A DNA stretch of 64,000 nucleotides from Numida meleagris (taxonomy: Eukaryota; Chordata; Aves; Galliformes; Numididae), in contig NC_034421.1 in assembly GCF_002078875.1 (NCBI RefSeq), forward strand, positions 14,238,781 through 14,302,780, given 5' to 3'. The notes beneath the pieces were generated by a model. It saw only the letters and a list, made by a program, of their open reading frames with translations. It was not told where the DNA came from and made no database searches. This document shows positions 48,934-60,089 of the stretch, one piece after another (position 1 is the first letter of the stretch; every line of letters starts with the position of its first letter). A program made the translations under genes and the position numbers.

Positions 48934-51900
48934 TTATCGTGAAGAGTTTGAGCTGGAGCGGCTGCGGTGGCGCCTTCGTCCAGGAGATCTCGACCTCGAC
49001 CGCCGGCGAACAGGGGATCTGCGCCTGGGAGATCGGGACCTGGCAGGAAAGGATGAAGGAAATTCCCATTAGGAGACATGGACAACAGCTTCCAGTGACC
49101 TGTCAGCTCATCTACCACCTTTGCAAATTGATTCCTTTCGCCCCCTCCAGAAAAACCTCATAAACCACTCTGAAAGAGATCCAACAAGCAAAAGGAAACT
49201 CCAGAAAGCGAAGAGGCAACCTAAACAGGAATGTTCTAACAGGAATTTTCTAGCTACCATCCCTCTGCTTCAGAATGTGAAAGACTGCTTCATATCCAAA
49301 TAATTGACAAGAATCTTATTTTCTACCTCATACAAAACAAACAAGTTCATTCTACATCACATTCTCCTTAATCTGAAACTTTGGCTCCTGAAATATTGTC
49401 CAGGATTTACACAGGTCACACAGTACCACAGACGCTTATAGCAAGTCCAACTCTAAAGAAATAGCTGAGCTTCGAGATCCACGGTGCTACAATTAATCTG
49501 TACAGCCACCAGTATGACACCAAGGCTCCAGGCATTAAATATTAATGCAGCCTGACAAGACAGTAAGATCAGAGAAGCAAACAAATCACCCAATGCAGCA
49601 TTTACCAGACTGCAGTAGAAAGCATATTTCGTGGAGGACCAACAGGCAGCAGCTCTTGTGCTGTGTTCTCATTTTTTAACTGTACCTGTTCAGCATTCAG
49701 CGGGTCCAAATCAGGAATTGCATTAGGAATGACAAGAGTTTCAGCAGGTTTCCAAGACAGTGGAGCTCACCCACATGCTGAGAATGTCAATGTTAATTTT
49801 TATGGAGCCTGCAGTATTCAGGCAGCCCTGAGTCATACAACAGATGCACGCACGTCAGTCCCTCCTTGGGGTGACAGCACACTCCATGCACCTGCTGCAG
49901 GAGGATTGCTTTGCTGTCATTTTCCCATTCACAGAAAGGACGTATAAGAGCTTCAGAAAAAAGCAACCAGAGCAGGCTGCCAAGAGCATTCTACCAGCCA
50001 GCCACAAGTCCGCCCTCACTTCACCTCAAAGCACTACACAGAAGGGAACAGGCAGGGATCTAGACATTTCTGGTGGACTGTATTCACAAAATAGACCACG
50101 GCACATCAGCACTGGCATTAAGCAACTAAAAAGTACAATCTGAGTTCAACTGATGCCCAAGAGGTGGTTGGTTTGTTTTGGTTGTTTTTTTTTTAAACTG
50201 TCATTTGGAGGGAAGATCAAGTCCAGTGAGATGAAGTTGTCCTCGTGCTGAGACTTTCTGTAATAAATTCTTGTTACAATGAGAAGGAAATAAGAATTGT
50301 CCCAGCTCTCACCTTCTCCTCATGCGGGGGGGTGACCTACGCCACATTGGTGGTGGTGGCAGCATCCTCCTGGGGGGGCTAAAGCGTCGAGGAGGCGGTC
50401 TAGGTCGTGGTGCCAGTACAGCTGTGGCAGTGATCTCCTGCCCATCGATCTGGCCTTTTCAGAAAAATCACAAAATTAAGGTAAGTATTTTCCAGCACCA
50501 ACAAATTAAGTTACTGCAATTCGCAGCTTTGTCACAAGCAACACAACTCTGCACTATTTCCACCACACACTCAGAAGTTATGCTGACCAGGTACACACCA
50601 GACCTCTTAACCAAGTATCCCATTAGATGCTGATCAGGAAGGATTCTCACAGAAATTTAAATTGTTTTCATTTTGGGAAAAAAAAAAGCATCATTTTAAC
50701 AGTTCTTTATTTTTTTTCAGTCTGTCCTGAAACCACACAAAAGCCAAAGCCATCTGGGCTGAAACCAGAATGACAGCTTATCAGATCAGATCCCCACAGG
50801 GCACCCCACCATCTCTATCCCATTTTCATATCAAATCCACCTGCTTCAAAGATTTCTTTCAAAGCACCCAGCCTCCTTGCAGCATTCGATACCTACCTCC
50901 ATCCATGTGTTTCAGGGCTTTCTCAGCATCATCTGGGTTCTCAAACTCCACATAAGCATAGCCTTTAGAGAGGTGTGGATTTAGCCTGTCAACTGGCATG
51001 TCAATCATTTTAATCTTTCCATAAGTGGAAAAAATTTCCATGATGTGATCCTGCCGAGAAAGAGCAGAACTTAAGGACATATACCACTCTCACTGAGCAC
51101 GTCTGGCTGGTACAGAGCAGTAAATTCAAGCTGTATGCAGCACCAAATTGGCTTTAAATCAATGCCACCTGCAGGAGACATATTTCACTAATCAGGTGTG
51201 GAGAGGACGCTGGATGACCACATCCTCTACTGATGTTTCACTTCAGTTAAGAGAATTACTGGCTTAACATCAGGCTACAAAAGCTGCACTAGTGTAAAAA
51301 CCCTCCTGGGGACTTTAAGAACTTGTATCCTCAATTAGAAAGTCTTAAGGTACAATTCTTAGCATTTTTAAAAAATAGCATTTTTTCAGCACCCTAAACT
51401 TGTACCTCTGCAGACCTTTAAACTATATTCTAGCAAAGACAACTCCAGCCAGTCCAGCTCTCGTTAGATCCTTTTTGTGAACCCCCAGCTGTCCTTAATG
51501 CCTCCCAGGTGATTTCTTCTGTTGTCCTGACTTCTACAGTTTTCTTCCTAGGAAGGCAAGGTACAAGGTCTGGGGTACCAACAAAGCACACAGAACTTTG
51601 AACACTACTGAATCTCAAAAGCCTGCGCTGAATTTGACTTGGGGAAGTTCTACTGAAGCCTTCCTCACTCAGCAATTTGGACACAAAGCATGAATTTCCA
51701 AAAGCAATGTTCTGGGAGCAGTCCAGCAACAAAACAAACATTGAAGGCTTTAAAAAAAGCCACCAACACACGCCCACAAAAGATGCACATGCTTGGTGTT
51801 AGAGGAGAGCATGCCATTACCTTGGTCACATTTCTAGTGAGCCTCCCAACATGCACTTTTGTAGGTCTGGGTGATGGGCTGCGCCTCTTCCGCTCCTTTT

Positions 51901-54900
51901 CATCTCTCTTGGGTGGCTTGGACCTGATTTTGGCAACAGAAAACATTTACAGTTTTCAGGGAAAACAAGACGACAAGAACTAGAAGCCAATCCCTATCAC
52001 ATGATTTAAAAAAAAACATTTTTCTTGTGGAGGTAGCTTTTCTCTTAAGACATTACAAGTTAGGAATTGCTAGGGCAGTGGCCATGTTCCACTTAGAAAC
52101 ATGTTAAGATTTACATTTACCTTGTCTGCTTTTGCTTTAGAACCTTCCGGAATCAATGGGGCTTTTCTGTATTAAAGGTTAGCTAGGGTTACAAATTTAA
52201 ATCTACCAAATATTTACTGAAAGTCACTGCTAACATTAAAGAATTCTGAGGTTGTTAAAACAAAAAACATCACGTGACAACAATTAAAGAGGCAAAACGA
52301 GGACAGAAGCACCAAAGCATACCACAAGCAAACAAATAAGGGACTTGGTGATCTGTGTTTCTCTGTCTTCTGTTCACTATAGAAGGTGAGAAACATCACA
52401 TCTGAATTATTTGAATACCTGCAATTACAATTTGCTTGCAGGCTTTTAAAATTACAAGCCAGATTTGTAAAAAGAAAAAAAACAACACCAAAAAGAAAAC
52501 CCCAAATCTCAGCATGCAGAACATCTGTATTTATCCTTCTTCCAAATCTTACTGTTCATAAATTGAAGGATACACAAAGCAAACTGGATTACAACATTGT
52601 ACTTGATTTTAATTAGCCTTCCACAGTCTAAATAATTATTTACAGAATTGTCCAAAGGAAAAAAAAAACATGGGCATTACAACAGTTTGATTGCTACCCT
52701 TGCAGAAAAAATTCTTCCATTGGTCCCCCCACTTATATTATTTTTACATACATAAGAATATATACACACACACCTATCCCCTATTTTCAGTTCTGACTTT
52801 TCTGTCAGTCTTGACTACAACAAATAGGAAACATATGAAGACCTTTACTGTCATCTCGTGCCCCATTTTCCCATTCCAGTGGGTAACCATTAATTAAAAC
52901 TGACTCTACAAAATACAGTATGTAGCAATCATCCTTAAAATGAACTTTTTCATCTTTAATCTCCATGAGGCATATATTTTGACTGCCAGCAAAAGGAACA
53001 CGCCCATTCGAACAAAATTCAGCTCTCTAAGTTATGGAGAAAACAAACTGTCCTGGCCAAAAATCTGTTCTGATCACAACCTTGCATTCTACAAGGAAGT
53101 TAACCCGCTCTAATTCCTAAAAGACAAAAAGAACTCACTTGGAGCGGGACCGTCTCCTGTTGTCATGTCTCCGTCGAGATGGACTGGGGGATCCAGAGGA
53201 GCTGCTGGAACTGGAACTGCGTGAGGTGCTGGAGCTCCCAGAGCGACTCGAGGCAGAAGACGAGCTCGAGCCACTGCTGGAACCAGTGCTGGAACTGGAT
53301 CCTGAACTGGAAGTGGAGCTGGAGCGAGACCTGGTAAGGGAAGAAAAACCTAAGTAGAATACCCAGAAAAAGAATGGCTGAAGATCTTCTCCTGATAATT
53401 AGACAGAAAGCAACAGCAAATCAGAGGAATGAAAACTGACCCTCCATAGTTAACTAATTCAACCATACCTCACAAAGCCAAAACCCCTTAATTTAGTCAC
53501 TTCACTGTGACCAACACAATTCAAAGCTTGCTGAAGTCCAAGACATGGGGAATTCAGCAAACCACAGACAGCTTCTGAGAACACGAATTTGTTACTGCCT
53601 GTAAGGGTAGCTACCTGGTACTGCTACTCCCACTGGAAGCACTACGCCTTTTGCGCGTCTTGTCCCGACCACGATCCTTTTCACCCGATTCCTTAGTGGC
53701 TGCCTTGTCCTTGGATCGGTCCTTTGATTTCTCCTCAGACCTATCCTTGCGTTTGGTTGGTGAGGGAGCCCTTCAAGAATACATTGCAGAAGGGATTGTT
53801 TAATATGAAAAACACAAAAGAACAGAAAACCACGCTCAAACAAGGAACAGAACAGCAACACAAAACATTGAACTTCAAATGTAACTGGAGGTTACCGTAA
53901 GAGCAGAGTTAAAGCATTAGGTAAGTTCGGGCTTTTTAGAAAAAAGGAAAATGTTTTACTTTGCAGAGTAGCAGCTCTGAGGACAATAGCTACAGCATAC
54001 AGAAACTGTTACGTGCAAGTTCACCCCAGGAGATATTTCCAACTCCTCACCCTCGCTGGGAAAGACCCAGTCCACTACAACACCCCCACTTTCATCAGGC
54101 CTCGAAAATTTGGACAGAAGATTACTTAGTGCTGGATTTTTTATTATTTTCTTTGAGTCCTAGCAAACTCTTCTTTTACATTCCCGTTAACTCCATTTCC
54201 CCTTCAGAGGCGTCCAAAGCAGCACCAAATGGGCCTCACTTATCTCAAATCTCAGTTCTAACTCCTCGATTCCGAGAACTGAGAGCAACAGACTCCAAAG
54301 AGCAGCCTAGTGACAAGAGCATTCTGAAGCAAGAGATGAACAGACACAGAGCAGCAGACCTGCTGTGCAGCAGTGGCAGCGTACTGCAGGACAAGTGACT
54401 CCTCCAGGGTGTGCAGCCAGGCACAGCACTGCATGGCAGATACAGCCAGCTACCGGGCCGGCTCACACCCACACGGCATACAAACTCACATGCATGTTTA
54501 AAGTTGTAAATTTTGATATTCAGAAGTACAAAGGATCCTCGCTATACGCTCCCCTTGAAGGCAGACAGAGGACATTCATCTCCTATGCAAGACACACATG
54601 CAATGCAGCTCATGCCTCTCGACAACATCCTCATCTCCAGAGAAGCAAGCTCTGGTTTCCTCCAAAGTCACTCTGTGCCACAGAGCACGTGCTTGGCAGG
54701 AAGAAAGGGCTGCTGGGTAATGATACAGGCTGGTTTGTTTAGCAACAGGGATCAGTATATTAGTTTAAGGAGCAATATATTAGTTCAGCAAAAGGAATCA
54801 ATGAGCACTAGTCCTAGAACTTCCCATTTCAACTTCGCTTGGTGTGTGATCAGCCTCGTTTTCTCTTAATTCCACTTCACACGATAGACTACTGATAGAC

Positions 54901-57650
54901 CACTGATTTTTGCATTTCACCAGGTGCAAGGACGTTTTCCTTGGATTTTCACACATATTGTTTTGGAAGTTGCTCATTATAGCCTAACAAGCAATGGAAT
55001 GCTTTTCCCCCCAAACTGGGGAAAAACAGCTAAAGGTCAACCAAAAGAATCAGTGATGAAGCTGGTGGTGGAGAAATGGGGATAAAGTAAGCGGGTGCAT
55101 GACCACCCTCAGTGCAATTGTGCATGCCCAGAGGGACACGAGTACATATTCATGAGTTCTTGGAAAAGAATGAGTATGTATGCCAATGTGCTGCATATGT
55201 ATGTATTAACTGCTTAAATGTAGAACCCAAACTCTGAGAGCGTGCTCTTGTTTGTCATGTCGCCCGGTATGTGTGGTGAGGAATAAAGGAATGCTGCTTT
55301 CTAACACCACGCTGGAGTTAAGAGTTTTCTTCCCGGGTTTTGGATGACAGTAACAACAAAAGCACTAAATTACGGTTGTTTTCAGCTCCAACAAGTTCCT
55401 CCCAAAACTCCCTTGGCCTCCAAAAGACCAGACTGAAGGCTCAGTCTGCTGCACTGCCACAACAGCAGGAGCCTGCTTCAATTTCTTAGCAGGAAGTCTA
55501 AACTGGATCCTGACCTCAACTAGCTCCAATCAGTTCCTTCTTTGATCCAGAAGGCAACAAATTTAACACTCCATTATTTAACACTGAAATTAGCTCAATT
55601 CCAGACATTTCCTACGAGAGGGCTGCATCTATCACATACTCTGTGACATCTAAACACGCTGCTGCATTTTGCTTATTCTGTCTGGATCACAAAGCTGCCT
55701 CCACATACATTTTAATAACCCGGAAAAGAACTTGGCAAATACGTTTTGGTGCGACACCTATTACCAACCCACACAGGAAACATTTGCAAAACAAGGAATG
55801 GGGACGAGCATCTCTGTGAACTGCCAGCATCAGCAGCAGAGGCACTACACAGTCACCACACTGCACGATGCTGGTGCACCAACAGGTGCATCAAAGGCAA
55901 GATGAGCTAACAAGAGAATGGTCTTGTTGCTTCCAGTGTCTGGTTCTGACCAGCAGCTACTTGATTCTCTACACTGCAGTGACACTTAGGTTTGGGAAGA
56001 GATCACTACTGAAGAGCTGAACTGACTTTCCTAATTTTCAGCTTCACAGTTTTCCCTAATACATCAACCACAGCAGCAACACAAACGGATGCAGACCCAG
56101 CTTCCAGCAGCCAAGAAACATCCATGCCCTTTTGCAGAGAGAACAGGAAACCCACAACACAAAGCGACACCAGCAGGTCTGCCCTAACACTTGAGGCAAT
56201 AAGAAGGCAGGCCAGTGCCCTTAAGCTGTATGCCACTTCTAAGTAGCTCACTGACTCTAGTGCAAAAAGTGACAGATCCTCAGTTTAGAAATATAAAGTC
56301 ACTGCGTCGGACCAGCTGACCTACTCCAAAGAAAAGAACAGCCAAGTTCTGGACCAAAGCACCTGGCATTTTCCTTTCCCGACCTTCTTCTTCTGAGCAT
56401 ACCACTCAGGCTTGTATTATTTCTCCCTACATGCCAAATCCTCTCACACCATCACTGCCAGGATGCCACTAGCTCCAAACCCATTTCCTGCCAGCAGCCA
56501 GCTCCAGCTGCACCTCGCTGGAAGAAGGGAAGCGAGAGCTCAAAGACCAACAAGTGCTTTGCCTTTATCCTGCCTGCTGCCAGAGTGCTGGGAAGCACTG
56601 CAGGTAAAGAGTTGCCATCAGCAGCGCTCCTCTGCACGCCCACAGCGCTGGCACTTACCAGACAAAACAGCCCAGTGATGCTTACACATCCACCAAACTT
56701 CCTTAAGAAGCAGCTTTTAGGCAGCCCTTAAAATAACCAGTGTTTTTCTTCCATCCAATTAACATACACCTTTCCCAAGAAAGTTTCAGTTGGAAACCTC
56801 AGCCTGGGAGACGCAGCCTCTGGGCACTTCCACCTGGACATGCTCAGGCATTCACGGGAACACACCCCCATGAAAAATAACACTACACCATGAGGGTGTA
56901 AACAGAAGGCATTTCTAAGCAACACCCGTCCCCTCCTTCCTAAAAAGGAAAAAAAACCCGAAATCCCCAACATCCCAGCATTCGTGCAGCACCCAGCGCA
57001 GCCGGCCTAAGAGCACTCAAACAGGCGAGCTGTTCCCAGCACACAGCGAGCTCCGAGGAGCTGCTCTGCAGAGACCTGTGCTCTCACAGAGCTGCGGCCA
57101 AAGCAGCGACCTCGGCTCTCCCTCAGCCTTCCTGCGCGGCAGGTGTGTCCCGGAACGGCAGCCCGCTCATAGGTCCTCCTTTGCAAAGTAGGGGAAAGTT
57201 TCCTGCTCGGCAGCTCCTCGCAAGGCCGCCCGCCCGGCTAAGGGCAGCGCGGGGCCGAGGCCGGCCGGGGCTCAGCCGCNNNNNNNNNNNNNNNNNNNNN
57301 NNNNNNNNNNNNNNNNNNNNNNNNNNNNNNNNNNNNNNNNNNNNNNNNNNNNNNNNNNNNNNNNNNNNNNNNNNNNNNNNNNNNNNNNNNNNNNNNNNNN
57401 NNNNNNNNNNNNNNNNNNNNNNNNNNNNNNNNNNNNNNNNNNNNNNNNNNNNNNNNNNNNNNNNNNNNNNNNCCCCGGCCGCGGTAGGCCGCGGCGCCAT
57501 CCCCGTCCCTCGCCCCCCTCCATATCCCCTCCGTCGGCTCCCGCCCGCTCCCCTGGGCAGCCCTGAGCGGCGGCGAAGCCGCACCGAGCGGCGGCCGGGC
57601 GGATGGAGGCCGATGCCCCCGCCGGCAGCCAGCCCCCACCCCACTCACAT
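48934..57650 (-). CDS. RNPS1: RNPS1, complete (RNA-binding protein with serine-rich domain 1), 284 residues, start codon split by intron 1
   Basis: Exons: 57650-57649 (AT only), 53770-53615, 53330-53139, 51923-51821, 51050-50897, 50454-50313, 49039-48934 (stop TAA). The 855 nt are in phase throughout. RNPS1 is a peripheral exon-junction-complex protein (with SAP18 and ACIN1 or PNN in the ASAP/PSAP complexes). It activates splicing, suppresses cryptic sites and promotes nonsense-mediated decay. Layout: basic Lys/Arg N-terminus starting MAPSPTKRKDRS; Ser-rich low-complexity region at about residues 45-115; RRM at about 139-217 with RNP2 VHVGRL and RNP1 KGYAYVEF; Pro/Arg- and RS-dipeptide-rich C-terminus (FSPPRRMLPPPPMWRRS, then RSRSPRRRSP). 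It corresponds to the shorter vertebrate isoform beginning MAPSPTKRK. An exon for the longer N-terminus (MDLSGVKKK type) was not found in intron 1, though a sequence gap lies there. Confidence 0.95.
54940..55349 (+). mobile_element. Probable solo LTR of an endogenous retrovirus
   Basis: The right end has the layout of an avian retroviral LTR: an AATAAA signal at 55282-55287 (ggaataaaggaatgctgc), a short R/U5-like segment with 'cttcccgggttttggatgac', and a terminal CA at 55348-55349. Upstream are TATA-like words near 55140-55200. The left edge is uncertain and no target-site duplication could be matched. No gag, pol or env flanks it, so it is probably a solo LTR, antisense to RNPS1. Confidence 0.6.
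57280..57472. other. Assembly gap (193 N)
   Basis: A run of N inside very GC-rich sequence at the start of RNPS1 intron 1. Translations crossing it are meaningless. Any alternative 5' exon of RNPS1 here would be hidden. Confidence 0.99.
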
Positions 57651-57870
57651 CCTCGGCGCCCGCCGCAACCACCGCTCCGACCCCGTCGCGCGCGATTGGC
57701 GCAACGCGGGCGGGAAGAGCCTCAGTGCGGCGAGCAGTGATGGCGTCACGGGGAGGGAAGGGGGGGGGCGGGGAGCTGGGCGGGCGCCTTAAAGGCTCCG
57801 GCGGAGCGGTTGTGCCTTCCTATCTTGTCCCAGCCCGGGGCATGGCAGCGCGCGATGCCGGTCCGTGCTC
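57473..57870 (-). promoter_or_regulatory. CpG island with RNPS1 exon 1 and promoter
   Basis: CpG-dense block. RNPS1 exon 1 ends at 57649 with GAGGAT|gtgagt and extends right for an unknown length, with its promoter probably at 57690-57830. The sequence 57690-57790 has GC boxes and a CRE-like GATGGCGTCACGG word at about 57737-57752. No TATA box is evident. Confidence 0.65.
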
Positions 57871-57889
57871 CGCTCTCTGCCGCCAGAAC

Positions 57890-58763
57890 CCCCTTTGGCC
57901 ATTGCCGTGTTTGCCTCCGGAGAGAGGGTCAGCCTGCAGACCATTCCATGGCGGTTCCCAAAGCACAGTGACCTTCCAGTCGTGGAGGCACGGCGTCGCG
58001 TTGTGTGGCCAGCTGTATGTAAAGGATGCACCTTTGTGCTGGTGGTGTAGCAGGAATGTGTCTGGGATGTTTATGGAATAACTCCACAGACAGGAGTGCA
58101 CCAGCTTGGGCAGACTTGATTGGCAGACTGATCTCTCGCAGTTTTCCCGGCAGAATCTTTATCAATATTTATTTGTTTTGGTGGATACTCATTCAGGACG
58201 GCCAGAAGCCCTTCTCTATTGCACCACCAAAGCACAGGAAGGAGTAAAATGGCTTTTAAAGAAAATAATTCCAAGATTTGGAGTCCCTGTGGGTATACCT
58301 TTGGAAATAGCCGCGATCCTTGCCCCTGGCTCTCCTAAGAGTGCAACCTTGGATGGAGGTTCACCTGAGTTGTTGCATGGGAGAGCGTACCAAGTTCCAG
58401 CACTTCCTGGGAACGACACTGGGGTGGGGGAAGTGGATTTACGCTCATATTTAATTCCTTTAGGGAAGATGATCATTGCCTCGAAGTGCCACGTCTTGTG
58501 AACCTCTGACCTTGGCCCCCCCAACGCGCTCAGTACAACCTGGTGGTGATGTACGGGTGAAGACTTGGAACTCCCAACCATTAGGAGAAAAGTGGGAAGG
58601 ACCCCATTTAGTACTGCTCGCTGCGTACGTGGCTGCCAGGGCTGCAGGAGTAGAATCTTGGAGTGATTACACAAGGGCTAAGCCCGCCCGTACACCTGAA
58701 CAGCGGGGTATGACAGAGTCCAGGGAACACCTGCTGCACTTAAAATTAAAGCGGATAACATAA
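57890..58763 (+). pseudogene. Decayed retroviral pol relic (integrase fragments)
   Basis: Plus-strand sequence in at least two frames resembling the end of a retroviral pol gene. About 58110-58310 matches the start of an integrase core (a WQTD-type first Asp segment, then VLVDTHSG and a WLLKKIIPRFG-type segment). About 58500-58720 matches the integrase C-terminal domain (VKTWNSQPLGEKWEGP). The part expected between them, with the second Asp and the catalytic Glu, is missing or replaced by unrelated sequence, and frame breaks occur (stop near 58050; shift near 58490). It resembles gammaretrovirus-like avian endogenous elements. It is old and non-functional, and starts within about 100-200 bp of the RNPS1 promoter. 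Confidence 0.8.
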
Positions 58764-58785
58764 CGGACTGGCTAAGATAAAGAAA

Positions 58786-58842
58786 ATGAGCAAGATAACT
58801 GTGTTTTTACTATTGCTGCGGGGACTTTCACAAGCTGGATAG
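58786..58842 (+). pseudogene. Possible env leader stub of the same retroviral relic
   Basis: An ATG 23 bases after the pol stop opens a frame of 18 codons with a signal-peptide-like hydrophobic core (VFLLLLRGL) before a TAG. The position after pol fits the start of env. Nothing recognisable as env follows: the sequence turns GC-rich at about 58900. Interpretation is positional and tentative. Confidence 0.35.
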
Positions 58843-58899
58843 ACTGTGATTTAGAAATCATTACAATCGTTTGGAAAAACGCACAACGTTAACAGCCCC

Positions 58900-59135
58900 G
58901 CGCCTTGCCGCCCCCAGCTGGCCGTGTTTTTGAATGGGGAATTCTGAGCTAAGCACCGGGCTCCTCCCCCCGCGGCCGGGGCTCCGCTCCGGGGGAACGG
59001 CCTGGACGAGGCACCCAGCTCCGAGGGTGCGTGTGGGGCGGGGGGGGCCTGTCCTGTGCGCTGTGTCGGGTGCCGCGCTGCGTGGTGCGCGGTGCTGCGC
59101 GGCTCAGCATGCCCTGCCCGCTGCCCGCGGCCTTC
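58900..59135. other. Short GC-rich block, no gene recognised
   Basis: CpG- and G-run-rich sequence (for example 59027-59050) between the retroviral relic and the CR1 copy. No exon is recognised. It may be a small CpG island or repeat-derived. Confidence 0.4.
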
Positions 59136-59139
59136 GGAG

Positions 59140-60085
59140 CCGCATCTCCACGGTTCTCGAACACCTCCAGGGACCGTGACTCCACCACCTCCCTGAGCAG
59201 CCCGTTTCAGTGCCCGACCGCTCTTGCTGAGAAGTATGTCCTAATATCCAACCGGAACGTCCCCTGGCACTTCTAAAAGCCATTCCCTCTCGTCCTATTG
59301 CTCTTACCCAGGAGCAGAGGCCGACCCCCACCTCCTCAGAGCCTCCTGTCAGGGACTTGTAGAGAGCAAAAAGGTCTCCCCTGAGCTCCTCTCCTCCAGA
59401 CTGAACCATCCCATTCCCTCAGCTGCTCCCCATCACACTTGTGCTCCAGAGCCCTCACAGCTCCGTGCCCTTCTCTGGACACGCTCCAGGGCCTCGGTGT
59501 CTTGTCTTGTAGCGAGGGGCCCAGAACTGAACACAGCACTGCGGCCCTCCCAGGGCTCAGTACAGTGGGACCATCACCTCCCTGTCCTGCTGGCTGCACT
59601 ATTTCTGACACTACCAGGATGCCGTTGGCCTTCTTGGCCACCTGGGCACACTGCTGGCTCATGTTCAGCCAAGAGTTGACCAACACCCCCAGGTCCATTT
59701 CCTCCATGCAGCCTTCCAGCCACTCTGCCCCAAGCCTGTAGTGTTGCCTGGGGTTGTTGCAGCCGAAGTGCAGGACCCGGCACTTGGTCTTGTTGAACCT
59801 CATCCCATTGGCTTCAGCCCAGAGATCCAGCCTGTCCAGATCCCTCTGTAGGGCTTCCTACCCTCAGGCAGATTGACACTTCCCCCCAACTTGGTGTCAT
59901 CTGCAAACTTATGGAGGGTGCACTCAATGCCCTCATCCAGGTCATCAGTAAAGGTAACAGTATGGGCCCCAGTACCAACACGTAGGGATCACCACTCGTG
60001 ACCAGTCACCAGCTGGGTGTAACTCCATTCACCACCACTCTCTTTGGCCCAGTCCTCCTGCCCGTTCTTTACCCAGCAAAGTGTG
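59140..60085 (-). mobile_element. CR1 LINE fragment, about 0.95 kb, same subfamily as the copy at 19536
   Basis: Aligns by eye with 19620-20590 at high identity, including the 'gcaccagcactggctcatgt'-type RT region on the minus strand and the 3' UTR. Its CR1 tail is missing: the copy begins at about 59140, inside the 3' UTR. The RT frame carries small deletions relative to the other copy (near 59850 and 59960), which break the frame around the FADD region. Confidence 0.92.
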
Positions 60086-60089
60086 AAGG

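Larger units (their letters stand above)
53771..57648. other. RNPS1 intron 1 (3.9 kb)
   Basis: Bounded by donor gtgagt (57648-57643) and acceptor ttcttgaag ending at 53771. It contains a probable solo LTR (54940-55349) and a run of N at 57280-57472. No other coding exon is recognised. A small near-duplicate (tatattagttta / tatattagttca) lies at about 54755-54786. Confidence 0.65.

Noticed and set aside
57123..57792. Long open frames on both strands around 57.1-57.8 kb
   Set aside because: They run across a stretch of N and GC-rich DNA; the translations are artefacts.
58310..58500. A functional integrase
   Set aside because: The segment that should carry the remaining catalytic residues is absent or unrelated, and the frame is broken on both sides.
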